Shown piece after piece: positions 35,155 through 46,636 of a DNA stretch of 64,000 nt. Position 1 is the stretch's first letter; the number at the start of each line of letters is the position of its first letter. Made by a program: the position numbers and the translations under genes. The stretch covers positions 5,029,501 to 5,093,500 of the forward strand of contig NC_065575.1 of the NCBI RefSeq assembly GCF_937616625.2, written 5' to 3'. This DNA is from Mercurialis annua. Its lineage: Eukaryota > Streptophyta > Magnoliopsida > Malpighiales > Euphorbiaceae. The notes under the pieces are model-generated. The model made no database searches. It saw only the letters and a list, made by a program, of their open reading frames with translations, and was not told the origin of the DNA.

Positions 35155-35377
35155 GCCTTGAAGCCATGCTCACTGTCAATCTGGCCACAGCAGATTCCTT
35201 CCTCTTGTAACAGAATAGGCAGTTAGTCAGTTATAGCTGAGTGTGCATTTCTGTGTGTGAGCACACGAGTATTGTCTTGTATTTTTTCTTGCTTAGCTCA
35301 CTGCTCTATATAAAGCAGTCTTGTATTTTCTTTTTAATTAATGAGAAAATAAAGAGAGAGCAGTTACAAATTTAATA
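35087..35377 (+). repeat. Right (3') LTR of the Copia element
   Basis: 291 bp, the same length and ends as the left LTR. It encodes the last residues and stop codon of gag-pol. Confidence 0.93.
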
Positions 35378-35589
35378 GTGGTAGCTGAGGTTAGTGATCC
35401 TCCGATTAGCAGAACCTACACAAAATTATATGCTTTCCAAGTTATAAATAAAATATGTTTCTAAAAACTGAACAAGGCACAATGGTTTTATTAATTCAAT
35501 ACTGATGACCAAATTGACAGAAATATCACTATAAAAAGTGAAAAGTCTAATTAATAAGCTATAATTTTCATCTTATGTCAGTTTCATCA

Positions 35590-36319
35590 TATATTATCTA
35601 GTAGATATTTGAATAAAGTATGTTCATATTATTTTATTCTTTAATTATTAGACCAGTTTATCATAAAAGTAGACTAATAAATTAAAATATACTTTATTTT
35701 TATCATTTGGATCTTCCAGTATGTTCATATTATTAATTATTAGACTAGTTTGTTATAAAAATAAACTAATGAATGAAAATATATGAATATGGTTATATTA
35801 GAGTACTAGTTCATCTTATGTCAGTTTCTCCATTATTTTAGTTACTTATAATTACCACAAAATTAACAGACAAGAGTGACAAAATTATTTTGCAACGATG
35901 TTTATGTGAATATGGTTATATTCAGGCCTAATAGCAAAATAAATGTAAATTTTTACGGATTGTTGTAATTTTGACTAGAAATTTAAATTTTTATAATAAT
36001 GTCTCGATTTTATTATTTCATTGCAATTATAACCATTTTTTTAAATCAATTTAATTGTTCTAATTTTTAGTTGAATTTGTAAATTAACTCCGCAATTAGT
36101 AAAACTCATTTTTCAAAATTTTACTTCTAATATTAAAAAGAAATAAAAATAACTTTAAAATTCAATAATAGTTTTTTAAATTTTTTAGTGATTGAAGGAA
36201 AAAAAATTGAGTTTGAAACTAAAAATGATCAAATAAAATTAATTGACACTATATTAAAGTGTAAGATTAAAAAAGATAATTTAATTAAAAAACGGCTAAA
36301 ATTACAATAGAATAAGTAA

Positions 36320-36393
<74 letters not shown>

Positions 36394-37114
36394 CAAAACA
36401 GAGAGATTCATATTAACTAGTACATATTTGAATAAAGTATGTTCATATTATTTTATTCTTCAATTATTAGACCATTTTATCATAAAAATAGACTAATGAA
36501 TTAAAATATACTTTATTTTTATCATTTGGATCTTCCAGTATGTTCATATTATTAATTATTAGACTAATTTGTCATAAAAATAAACTAATGAATTAAAATA
36601 TATTTTATTTTTATCAATCAGATCCTCCATTAATTTAGTTATTTCTTAAATATAATTACCACAAAATTAACAGACAAGAGAGACAAAATTATTTTGCAAC
36701 GATGTTTATGTGAATATGGTTATATTCAGGCCTAATAGCAAAATAAATTTTTACGGATTGTTGTATTTTTGACTAGAATTTTAAATTTTTATAATAATGT
36801 CTCGATTTTATTATTTCATTGCAATTCTAACCTTTTTTTTAAATCAATTTAATTGTTCTAATTTTTAGTTGAATTTTTAAATTAACTCCGCAATTAGTAA
36901 AACTCATTTTTCAAAATTTTACTTCTAATATTAAAAAGAAATAAAAAAATAACTTTAAATTTTAATAATAGTTTTATACATTTTTTAGTGATTGAAGAAA
37001 AAAATTGAGTTTGAAACTAAAAATGATCAAATAAAATTAATTGACACTATATTGAAGTGTAAGATTAAAAAAGATAATTTAATTTAAAAAATGGCTAAAA
37101 TTACGATAGAATAA

Positions 37115-37190
<76 letters not shown>

Positions 37191-37207
37191 GTATATATCA
37201 AAACAGA
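35590..37207. repeat. ~820-bp tandem duplication with TA microsatellites in the P450 intron
   Basis: The block from about 35590 to 36400 recurs at about 36410-37207 (GAATAAAGTATGTTCATATT at 35611 and 36430, offset 819), with scattered differences and one ~60-bp indel. Each copy ends in a long TA microsatellite (about 36319-36392 and 37116-37198) followed by CAAAACAGAGAGATT. The duplication roughly doubles the intron length. Confidence 0.88.
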
Positions 37208-37211
37208 GAGA

Positions 37212-37397
37212 TTATTAGGTAGACTCGGACTATCATGTCATCCGTGGACTTTCTTATCAATAGCACTATCGTAGTTTTGTTTATTATTTTTTTACACTTT
37301 TAAATAGTAATTACGATAATACCATTATTTTAATGACGTGTCATAATGTGAGATGTTTAGTCCACGGATGACATGGTAAACTGAATCTATCTAATAA
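37212..37397. mobile_element. Short MITE in the P450 intron, ~186 bp
   Basis: Inverted ends TTATTAGGTAGACTC and TTATTAGATAGATTC, with the shared block CATGTCATCCGTGGACT on both arms. The terminal motif could include a TTA/TAA duplication. It lies about 60 bases from the 5' splice site of the P450 intron. Confidence 0.65.
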
Positions 37398-38399
37398 TTT
37401 CTGAGCAAAACAAAACATTTCTTGTTTTGTTGAATAAAAAGCAAGATTATGCTTACCAAAATTAAACCTTTGATGGTTTGATCTGAATAATAATCAGGTT
37501 CCGATTCCTGCAAAGTTAGCAAATGATCGATCATGGTGTGATCTATACATTTAACGCTTCGACGCCCGTGGATTAGCCGTTGCAAGAATGAATCCAGCCT
37601 CTGGCCAATCTGCCTGAGTTTCATTACATGCATAGCATCAAGCCATTTAAAACCAGGAAACAGATCTCCAAGAGTTGTGAATAACTCAGCTATCTCACTG
37701 AACTCTTTTATAGCCTCTTGAAACTCCTTCCCTTCATCGTCCACTCTACCTGCACCATAGTACCTCTTCCCTGCCACCATTCTCATTATCACATTACTTG
37801 ATAGATCCACAAGCATTGGCCTTATTCCCACCCTTGCATATCCATGATGGCAAGAAGAAAGCGAGTCACGGAGCCTGCGAAGTAAGCAGTTGACTTCGTC
37901 TTTTCGGACGCTTAGAAACTGATTGAGACGATTCGTGGATAGGATCTCAGTAGTGCTTATACGACGCAGATTACGCCAATGCTGGTTGTAGTTTTCCGTT
38001 ACAAGAACCGTGTTGTTGTAGAGTACGTATTTGCCGAGTGAGAAGTGAGGGCGGTTCGCGAGAATGATATCGTTCTTAGTGAAGCATTCTTCGACTACCG
38101 ACGCTGATGATACGACCACTACGAGGCGTGTTCCTAGTCGGAGACTCATGATGGGACCGTATTTGTTTGAGAGATCGTGGAGAGTACGTTGACGGGGCTG
38201 TTTAAGCATGAGATGGAGATGGCCTATGATTGGTAATGATGGTGGACTTGGTGGAAGATTTCTGTGTTGCTCTCTTTTTATGTATGTAAATACTCTCATC
38301 GCTAAAACTAGACCCAAAATAACGCTCAACATTGTGTAAACCAGTGTTTCTTCCATGCTTTGCTTGCTTTATTTTTCTTTGAGAATTTCAAATTACACT

Positions 38400-38420
38400 A
38401 CACCCTATATATTAAGAAAA
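38400..38420 (-). promoter_or_regulatory. Possible P450 TATA box
   Basis: On the minus strand TAATATATAG lies at 38405-38414, about 50 bases before the ATG at 38356. The spacing would give a very short 5' UTR. Confidence 0.35.
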
Positions 38421-38499
38421 AAAAATATTTATTTATCCATAATTTTAGTATTTGTCAAATATATCATGTTTTTAAAATATAACCAGTTAAGAGCTCATT

Positions 38500-40030
38500 A
38501 GTATACATCGGCCGAACTATACGCATTCTATAATTCAGTAACCAACATTTCATTTGTTACACTTTGATTACCTAACTTTTAATTTCTTTACAACCATAAG
38601 CTATTCATTTATTTCATGCGAAATTTTACTTACATGACAATGTAAAACTGTTTCCTAACCTAAAGAAAGCCACAAAAATAAAACGATATAACAAAATGAC
38701 ACACGGAGGATCATATTACTGAAAAAATTAACGACACACATATATCATACAATTGAAAGAAAAAAAAACATATAAAGGATCATACCATTAAAAAGACCAC
38801 ATACGGAAGAAATATTTTTGTTTCCTTTGACATTTAAGCAAAACTCTGTTTGAAATTAATAAAAAAATTAATCTTTTATTGTAATGAAAATAAAAGTTAG
38901 ATTATTAAAATAAAACAAATAAAATGTTGGTTACCGAAGCATAAAAGGCCTATAGTTATGTAAAATTTACAATTACATTGAGTGAACCACGTGAAATTTT
39001 GTGTGATTGTTCTTTTCTCTTTTCTTATTTATTTTTTGTTCCGTTAACAAGTGGTATCAGAGATTGGGTTATATGAGTGAGAGGGGGTTGGCCATATCGA
39101 GTAAACAACGGTTGTTAGAAAGAACAGAACAGGAAAACTGAAATTTCGTGAAATTTGTGTTTTTCGCAAACAACGCAGGGTTAAATACAGTTCTGGCAGA
39201 CACACTGCTAAAAGCATCTTGATTATGTTCACTCGAATTTATAAGGTCCTGATCGGGTTATATCCCATAGGGAACTCAAGTATTTTGTGATCTTCATCGG
39301 TGACTACTCGAGATAGGTTTTGTTATATTTTCTGAAATCAAAGGATGATGTCTTTGGGTGGTTCAAGGAGTGGAAGACCATGGTCGAAAAACATACGGAC
39401 AGAACGGTCAAGACACTCAGGACGGACAACGGGTTAGAGTTTTGTAATGCACCATTTGATGACTTATGTAGAAAAGAATGTATAGTAAGGCATCACATTG
39501 TACGGTACACACTACATCAAAATGGATTGTAGAACGAATGAACCAAATACTACTACAGCGTGCTCGGTGCATATGGTTAAACGCGGGTCTTCCAAAGCGT
39601 TTTTAGGTTTAAGCGGTTAACATTGCTTGTTATTTGGTGAATAGATCGCCATCTACTGCAATTATTTTGAAGAGCCTCGAGAGGTATGATATGGTAAACC
39701 CTCTGTTTATTCTGGTTTGCGTGTTTTCAGTTGTGTTGGCTATACTCATATTAATAATGGTATAATAAAATGACACACGGAGGATCATATTATTGAAGAA
39801 AATAATGACACACATATATCATAAAATTAAAAAAAATACATATAAAGGGTCATACCATTAAAAAGACAACATACGAAAGAAATATTTTTGTTTCCTTTGT
39901 TAAGCAAAATTTTGTGACATTAATGAGTAACTAACGTTTTATTGTAATAAAAATAAAAATTGAATTCTTAAAATAAAATAAATAAAATGTTAGTTACCGA
40001 AAAATAAAAAATTCCTAGTTCTGTAATTGT
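38500..40030. repeat. Two diverged copies of a fold-back repeat flanking a dead Copia fragment
   Basis: The block around 38695-38970 (containing GACACACGGAGGATCATATT and AACATTTTATTTGTTTTA-like ends) recurs at about 39770-40030. The left copy has an inverted partner at about 38540-38610 (GTAACCAACATTTCATTTGT). This suggests a MITE-like repeat present twice, with decayed retrotransposon sequence between. Confidence 0.5.
38975..39660 (+). pseudogene. Decayed Copia fragment: LTR end, primer site and integrase piece
   Basis: An LTR-like 3' end (CCGTTAACA) is followed by TGGTATCAGAGA (39052 onward), a tRNA-Met primer site. After a jump, a Copia integrase core fragment begins around 39320 (DRTVKTLRTDNGLEFCNAPF). 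It breaks into stops after the NGL position at about 39530, where the conserved Glu region begins. Gag, protease and reverse transcriptase are missing. Confidence 0.7.
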
Positions 40031-40103
40031 AAAATATTTTAACTTTATATCTATGTACATAAAATTAATTTTATTTTATAGAATATCATACTATTTTTTG
40101 TAG

Positions 40104-40352
40104 AAAGAGTTATATTAAAAGGAAGGAACGTTTACAAAGCCGTTATTGAAAAATGAACTAAAACTTTTCGCTTGTTGCGCCAACCTGTGCGCTTCAGCAT
40201 TATTCTTCCTATTTATATAATGGATTCTGTAAATTTGAAAGAGCGGAATAAGATGCCAGATATCTTGACATGTACTCTAGTGAATATGCAAGGAGCAAGT
40301 CCCTGTATTGATTGACTGAGTTACAAGAGCAGCATCGCCTTCAAAAATAACT
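40104..40352 (-). pseudogene. RNase H-like C-terminal fragment of a LINE-type ORF
   Basis: On the minus strand a frame with one internal stop reads EGDAALVTQSINTGTC, then LFQIYRIHYINRKNNAEAHR and LAQQAKS. This is the pattern of the plant RVT_3/RNase H-like domain found at the end of LINE polyproteins and related host sequences. It ends at a stop near 40104. Only this domain remains. Confidence 0.6.
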
Positions 40353-40535
40353 TAATTCCAGTTCATATTAATATTTCACGCATGACTACCTCAACACATG
40401 ACTCCTCGCAGAGTCGAGAATTTTAGGATACCTAGATTCCAAATGTTTCTAAAAATAGAAAAAAATGTCCTTAAACTCTCCCCTCTGAGTTGAAAGCCAC
40501 ACTCGCAATGGAGCCAAATTTCAACTCTTTACTGG

Positions 40536-40769
40536 CAGGGGCGGACCCAGATGAGAAGATGAAGGGGCAACTGTCCCTCCAAATTTTTTATATTTTATAA
40601 AATAGTGCTTCAACATTTTCTATTTTTTTAAAAATATGGTTATTAATTTTTTTCTCTTGTAATCTGTCCCCTCAAATATCTTTTTATACGATCACGTTCT
40701 CTCATACTTGAAGTTCTAGTTTTTATACGATCACGTTCTCTCATACTTGAAGTTCTAGTTCCGTCCCTG
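40536..40769. mobile_element. hAT MITE, 234 bp
   Basis: The ends are CAGGGGCGGACCCAG and, on the other strand, CAGGGACGGAACTAG. The 8-bp duplications TTTACTGG at 40528-40535 and 40770-40777 are perfect. The interior has a 39-bp direct repeat near the right end (about 40683-40760, TTTTTATACGATCACGTTCT and onward). Confidence 0.85.
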
Positions 40770-40777
40770 TTTACTGG

Positions 40778-41827
40778 TGCTTGCATCATCGTATCTGATC
40801 GTGATCAAGTTGGGAAGGGCAGGTATATCAGCTGCAAGCATAATATGTGAATTTAAAAAATAAAAAAACTAATGATATGTCAAGCTTACGTTGAACCCGT
40901 TGGATCTGGTCAGCTTTCACATGCAGTCTTGACTCATGAGTCATACTATTTGCCAAAATTGGTAAGTTTCCCATATTATTTTTGGATGGCAATGATTTTG
41001 AATTCAACTAACAATATTTCACGCCTTATTATATTGTAAATTGAATATATTATCCTTAACAGCTAAGAACAATAATAGCCAAATTAAGTATATATTCCTT
41101 ATCATTCTACATTTTATTTATATTCTACACCGAAGCCGGTTGACTTCTCTAAATGCGACAGCCTCTGATTCTATTTTCAATGTAATTAATTCATATGCAT
41201 TGTTGTGTATCTCAAATCATAGATTTTCCACCCACTATTAATAAATTTATTAATCATCAAATCTTAGGTCAATTCATCAAATTAATCATTGAGGAAGATC
41301 ATAGCACCCATTTTTCTTCCGGATCAAACAGAAAATGAAAAAAATTGATTTTTAACTTCTTCAGTTGCTAAAAAAACTCAAAATGTTAAAAAAAATTATA
41401 ACGATAAACGTGCTTGTGCGTGTTGGCATAGTATAATATTTTTTATAACAATTTTTTTAATATTAATAATTGATATATGCTTTACAAAATCTATAAGATT
41501 GGCCGTTAAAAATATTAAATAAACATAAAAAGCCGTTGTGAAAATATTATAATATTAATTACTATTTTAATATAGTATATAATTTTAAAAAACATGTTTT
41601 TTTATTATTTAAATTAAAAGTATTTAAAATTGAATATTCTTTACTTTTTATTTGATATATTATAATAAAAATAAAAAAATCATTTCTATAGTGAAACAAA
41701 GTTTTTTTTTATAATAGGAATGCATCATCCTCATTTCACTTTTTTTCAGTGTGGAACTTTAAACTTTTTTTCTTTCTATTAGTAACAAAACTATTTGTCG
41801 TTGTGAATGGTAATTGATGGGGTCTGT
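40778..41827. other. AT-rich intergenic sequence, nothing assigned
   Basis: No gene, RNA or terminal repeat is recognised. A 66-codon frame near 41041-41241 has no recognisable features. Confidence 0.4.
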
Positions 41828-43804
41828 CTTTTTGTAATACCCCGATTTTAATAGGCGTCTATTTTGTCACGTTTCATGTTTTAGATTAATCGGGACTATG
41901 GAAAATAGCTTTTAAACTCACAAAGTGAATTTTATTATGTGATATATGTTTTTAAAATATGTATGGTTTTAAGTATGATTTTTGGGAATTTTGGGTATTT
42001 AAGTTGATTTTTGAGTTTTTAAGCTAAAACCGTTAAAATAATTAATTTTAGTTATTTTAAAAAAACCTAAAAATATTTATTTCAAGTCCAATGTTCATGA
42101 ACTAATGTTTAGAAATATTTTTGAAAGTTTATTTTCGAAAATGGAAAAATGCCAGTTTTGGCCCAACAGCTAAAGCAAACTCATTTCCTCCACTCCACCA
42201 GTACTAGAGTGTTGGTGCCGAAGTTTTGGGTAAAGCATAGGTCATTGATTTTCAAACTTTTCACTTCGATTAACAAAAAATAACGAGCTGCCTTCGCTAA
42301 TTAATATTTTACGGTTTATTTGGCGATTAATGTAAGTTCTTTTGGTCAATTTCCTATGTTTATTTACTGACTTTAATAGTTTAGAATTATGAGTTTTAGT
42401 TGTTAAAACAATAAAGGTTAAAACTTGTTTGGTTCAGTTTTGATAATGGTTTCGGTTTTGGAATTTTTAAATGATAATAATTTATTTTTTAAAATTCTGA
42501 GCTGTTATTTATAATTGATAAAATAGATATGTTTATTGGTGAATTTCATGGAATTAAAAGTGTGTAAATTGCGGGTTTTGGTATTGATTGCTAGTTTACG
42601 ATTTTTGACTATTAATTTTTTTTGTGAAAGATAGTCTACTCTAATTGTTAGCGGGGGTTAGCAGGAGTTAATGTTAAACATTTTTAAATAGGCACACTGC
42701 AACCTCATACACATATCATTAGAGCTTGACCAACTGGGCCAAACCTTCAAGTGCTGACTATTAATTTGGTTTTAAAAATTGTCAATTATGAAAAACAATT
42801 TACTTTTAATTTTGGGGCTGTTGTTGTTAATATATTAATTAAAATTATATTTTGATTGATCTTTACATGATTTTGGAAATTTAATTTGTGTAAAAATATA
42901 TTGTTTTGTGGTTGCGGTTTTAAAAGCGTTTTTGGGCCGACCAATCACCGGAATCTGGTGACCGGCAATGTGAGCAGCGAGGGCAGAGCTATCCATCTCT
43001 GTCCTATGCTCATCTCGGTAGCTCACTGTTGAGACACGGCAGTTGTTACTACCAGAGTTGCTCCGGCAATAAACTACTGAGGTGACCGGCAGTTTTTGCC
43101 TGGCCTAGGGCAGAGGGGCCCAAGCCATCAATCCATGGGGGCGTGCCCTGGGTGCCTCATATTTTGGCGGACACATTTTTAAATTTGAAAAGCATATTGT
43201 TTTAATTAAATGTGTTTTGAATTTTGGTTTTAAAAAAATTAATTGTGATATATATATATATATATGGATTTTTATATGTGAGGTTTTAGAATTATAATTA
43301 TACGTTTATTTATTAATTTAAATAAACTAAGATGGATTGGGATTTATCGTAATAAATTACGATAACACGGAGAAAAGATAGTTGGAATTAAATTTGGTTA
43401 TTTGATTTCTTTTAATTGAGTTTGGTCTAGAGTCTATCCTAAAAGATAGAGATTATTATATTTATTAATGTTTAATTTCTAAAAATAGATCCGGTGAACA
43501 TTGCCACGGGTACCGACGAACAAAGACTTTAATTTTTGACGGGTGAATCTTATTTGTGGAATAGCAAGTTTGTGAGTGTTTGCAATTTATACTGATGAAT
43601 ATTAGTATTAAAAATATTTATGAACTGCTTTACATGTCTTATAAAGGTTTGATTTGTTTTGAAATTAAATTGCATTGAGATGCACACACACAGTTTTGAA
43701 ACCGATTCATTGAAACGTTCTTACTATTGGGCGGTAATAGTGTTGTGTGATCACCGGTATTGCATTTTAATATGTCTATGCATGTGTTATGGTATGGAGT
43801 CCGG

Positions 43805-44005
43805 GCGACGGCTAGGAAAGTCTGAGGCGACGGCCTAGACTCATGGGAAGGAATTCTATGGAAAAGTCTAGAATGTCCTTACAGATCTCAGAGGCGACGG
43901 TATTAATTTACGGCCAAAGGCAACAGTATTAATTTACGGCCGAGATTTGTGTGCTTAAACCGAAAGATATGGTTGGCGACGGTATTAATTTACGGCCTAT
44001 ATGAT
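43805..44005 (+). repeat. GCGACGG-type tandem units in the solo LTR
   Basis: Three copies of GGCGACGGTATTAATTTACG (one with GGCAACAG) and two of GGCGACGGCTAG-like units fall within 200 bases. They are separated by unrelated spacers. Confidence 0.75.
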
Positions 44006-44370
44006 CAACCAAAATGATATGGAATGAGTTTATGGTTTTATGTATGAAAGCATGTAGGAACATGAATCATGTGATTGAGTTTCATTTGGATCGGTAATCT
44101 AGCTGTATTGGCTTTTTTATTAATGTTTATTAGTATATCTTGTACACATTCACCAGTTTATCTGACCCACGCTGTGGGATTATTTTTTAAGAATAAATTT
44201 TACAGGAGAATACTATGTGACGTGCGTACTTCCAATCCTTGTTCTGTAAGTTCTGATTTGAATACAGTATGATGACCTCTTCGATAATATCTAGAGTTGT
44301 AGTAAACGTTGATATGAATAATGGTACTTTAGTAGACATGTTGTACTTTATATGTTTTATGTCTTATATC

Positions 44371-44698
44371 GGGCTTAATACATAGTTTGACCTCTGAACT
44401 TGTACCCTTTTACCCATCTAACCCATAAACTTAACGTCTCACCTATCGAACCTATGAACTTGTTAAATAATCCGATTTGACCCCTGAACTTGATAAATAT
44501 GCAAATATTGAACCCTTCGTGTCCACCTGTCACTTGAAACGTTGTAGAAGAAATTGTGTACGGAGGGGTTAAATGTTTACGTATTTATCAAGTTCGGGGG
44601 TCAAATCGGGTTATTTAACAAATTCAGGGGTTCAATAGATGAGACGTTAAGTTTGGAGGTTAGATGGGTAAAAGGGTACAAAAACTATGTATTAAGCC
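44371..44698. mobile_element. MULE-type MITE, 328 bp, inside the solo LTR
   Basis: Long inverted arms (shared blocks GGCTTAATACATAGTTT and GTACCCTTTTACCCATCTAA) cover nearly the whole element. The left flank is TCTTATATC (44362-44370). The right flank TCTTATACC is recovered only when the Harbinger element and its TTA duplication are removed (44699-44703 plus 46219-46222). This gives a 9-bp duplication with one mismatch. Confidence 0.85.
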
Positions 44699-44703
44699 TC
44701 TTA

Positions 44704-46215
44704 GACCATCTCCAACCCATACCTATTTTTGGGTTTGGGTCATGATTTTCAACTCCAACCCATACCTACTTCCCACCCCATTTCTTTGTTTGTGAATAGT
44801 AGCAACCCACTTCTTGGTATGCACTATTCACACAAACCCATTTTTTGGTTAATTGGATATTTACTTTTTAATTACAATTTATATAGCTAACTTTGCAAAT
44901 GTTCATTTTGATCCAACTTTTCATTAAATACCAATTAAATTTTTATTAATGTAATCCAAATTATTTTTATAGGTAAAAATAAAATAAATAAAATAAATTC
45001 TTTAAATTAAATACATAAAATTTAAACAACATATTTTTTATTTAAACATAAAAATTACGTTACATTAAACATAAACATTACATTATATTAAACATTAAAG
45101 CGGGTAGATAAATATTATAATTAAACTAATCCTAGAACGGAAATTAACATAATAGTTAATAAACAACATTAAACATTAAAATTAAAATTATTTAATTAAT
45201 AATCTGGTAAATTGCCCCTCGATCCACCAATATCATGAAAATATTGGCTAAAATTATCTTGTTGCGGTGGCATTTGTTGCTGCTCTCTTTTTTGAATTAT
45301 TTTCTCTTGTTCAGCTTGAGTAATGGCCCGAATTCTCGGATTAGAAATAGTATTCAAGTCTATGAATAATATTTTGTTTTCTTCTTTCTCTTTTCGAAAG
45401 AGAAATTGCTCGTTTTGCATTTTCATTTGTTCTTACCTATCCGAACCGGACTTTTCAAGCAACTCTATAACCTTATCATTTTGTTCTTTAATGCTAACAA
45501 TAGTAGAAAATTGCTCGGCCATTTTTCTCTTCAATTTAGCTTTTTTGACTCCAATGGGCCGTGAAGAACCACCAATATTATGATCTTCTAAATTATCAGA
45601 AAATGGTGACTACTCGGGAGATTTCGGTATTTGAGATTCAGAAGGAGAATATTCGGACTCGGATGAAATATTGTTGAAACGTGGTAATCGATGAACTTGT
45701 CTTGTACTATTGTTGTTATCCTTAAATTTTTCAAAATCTTTTATAGTATGCCACACATGATCAAATTTGAAACCTTTTATAAATAGCGGAGGCATGAAGA
45801 AGATTATTTCAATTGTAGTTTTATTATTAATATTTGAATGTAATGTGTTATTTTATTATTAATTTTTAATATAATGTGTTATTATAATTATAATTTTATT
45901 GTTTCAATTTTAATTATTATTTATTTTATTTTTTATAATTGGACATTAAATAATATTAAAAAAATTAATATTTAATTTAATATTATTTAAGCATTATTAA
46001 ATAAATGAATAGATGAGGATGTATGTGTTTAAAATATAAATATAGATGTGAAATGGTAAATGGTTAAATGTAGTAGTATTAAATATAAAAGAGAATATAT
46101 AGAGAATATTCTTTTGGTGTGAAAAATGGGGTAATGTGTTGGAGTAAAAACACTGTAGCAAACCTAAAAGTGGGTAAATTGAAACTTAAAAATAGGTTTT
46201 GGGTTGGAGATGCCC
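44704..46215 (-). mobile_element. Non-autonomous PIF/Harbinger element, 1.5 kb
   Basis: The ends are GACCATCTCCAACCC and, on the other strand, GGGCATCTCCAACCC, flanked by the TTA target duplication (44701-44703 and 46216-46218), which defines PIF/Harbinger. The interior keeps a broken ORF1 (45196-45795, minus strand); the DDE transposase gene is missing. It inserted in the right target-site duplication of the MITE at 44371-44698. Confidence 0.88.
45196..45795 (-). pseudogene. Broken Harbinger ORF1 (Myb/SANT-type DNA-binding partner protein)
   Basis: One minus-strand frame reads FKFDHVWHTIKDFEKFKD, then RPIGVKKAKLKRKM and a long charged, probably coiled-coil tail ending RGNLPDY. This is the C-terminal half of the Harbinger ORF1 protein, which helps the transposase enter the nucleus and bind the ends. 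Two in-frame stops interrupt it, after the IPKSPE segment (about 45610) and after KSGSDR (about 45435). The N-terminal Myb-like domain is not seen. Confidence 0.8.
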
Positions 46216-46636
46216 TTATACCGCTATTACTCTGATATTATGCTATGTGTACGGTCCATATGTTTGAATGGATGTTTATGACATTATATATATAAGGATA
46301 TGCCAAATAAATATATGTATGGTATGCTATATGATGCTGTGTTTGTATGTATAGCTTTGAAACTGCGATGCGATAATTAAGTTGATAATTATTAGCGAAA
46401 TTTCACCATGTTTTAACCGGAACGTTTTAAACAGAGTTTAAAATATTTTTAAAATATTTTGTTTTTCGCGAAAAAATTATTATGAAAGCTAGGTTTGCTA
46501 CGGATTTTGGAACAACCACTCTCATTTCCTAATGCCGGTTTTGATGCCGAGAATCAGATCGTGACACTTTTCAATGGTATAATCTAACCACGACTACTTC
46601 AATACACTTTTCAACGGTACATTTTTCAATGGTATA

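Larger units (their letters stand above)
30183..35377 (+). mobile_element. Full-length Ty1/Copia retrotransposon, recent, with TA...TA LTR ends
   Basis: 5195 bp with LTRs 30183-30473 and 35087-35377 (291 bp each; I count two differences). The target duplication GTGGT is perfect (30178-30182 and 35378-35382). The primer site TGGTATCAGAGC follows the left LTR at once (30474), matching initiator tRNA-Met. A G-rich polypurine tract precedes the right LTR (35080-35086). The LTRs start TAACAG and end TTTAATA, so the termini are TA/TA rather than TG/CA; both LTRs and the target duplication agree on this. The element carries one open gag-pol frame and is inserted in the antisense direction within the P450 second exon. 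Confidence 0.95.
29601..38356 (-). pseudogene. CYP81-type cytochrome P450 gene split by a Copia insertion in exon 2
   Basis: Haem monooxygenase of the plant CYP81 type: N-terminal membrane anchor, then proline hinge LPPSPPSLPIIGH. Exon 1 is 38356-37457 (300 codons). Exon 2 begins at 35415, is interrupted at 35378 by the Copia element, and resumes at 30177 to the stop at 29601. Dropping the element and one GTGGT copy gives an uninterrupted 504-aa frame, the normal family length. ExxR (ETLR, about 362-365) and the haem loop FGMGRRACPG with Cys440 are present. The I-helix reads GGSLTSATT where AGxDTS is usual, so the acidic oxygen-activation residue is replaced by Leu308. The intron (37456-35416) is bloated by repeats and a MITE. 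As it stands the gene cannot give a full protein. Subfamily (E, D or other) is not decidable by eye. Confidence 0.9.
41833..46566 (+). mobile_element. Solo LTR of a Ty3/Gypsy (probably Tekay/chromovirus-type) element, with nested insertions
   Basis: Starts TGTAATACCCCG and ends CGTGACA, the usual ends of Tekay-type LTRs. A perfect 5-bp duplication CTTTT lies at 41828-41832 and 46567-46571. There is no internal coding region, so unequal recombination between two LTRs probably left this one. It contains the MITE at 44371-44698 and the Harbinger element at 44704-46215; without them the LTR is about 2.9 kb. Inside, copies of GGCGACGGTATTAATTTACG occur near 43890, 43918 and 43974, typical of these long LTRs. 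Confidence 0.8.

Noticed and set aside
36229..36411. Open frame of alternating Tyr/Ile
   Set aside because: Direct translation of a TA microsatellite, not a gene.
17150..38356. COMT and P450 as a biosynthetic gene cluster
   Set aside because: Only two genes about 9 kb apart with transposons between; no third enzyme and no co-regulation evidence.
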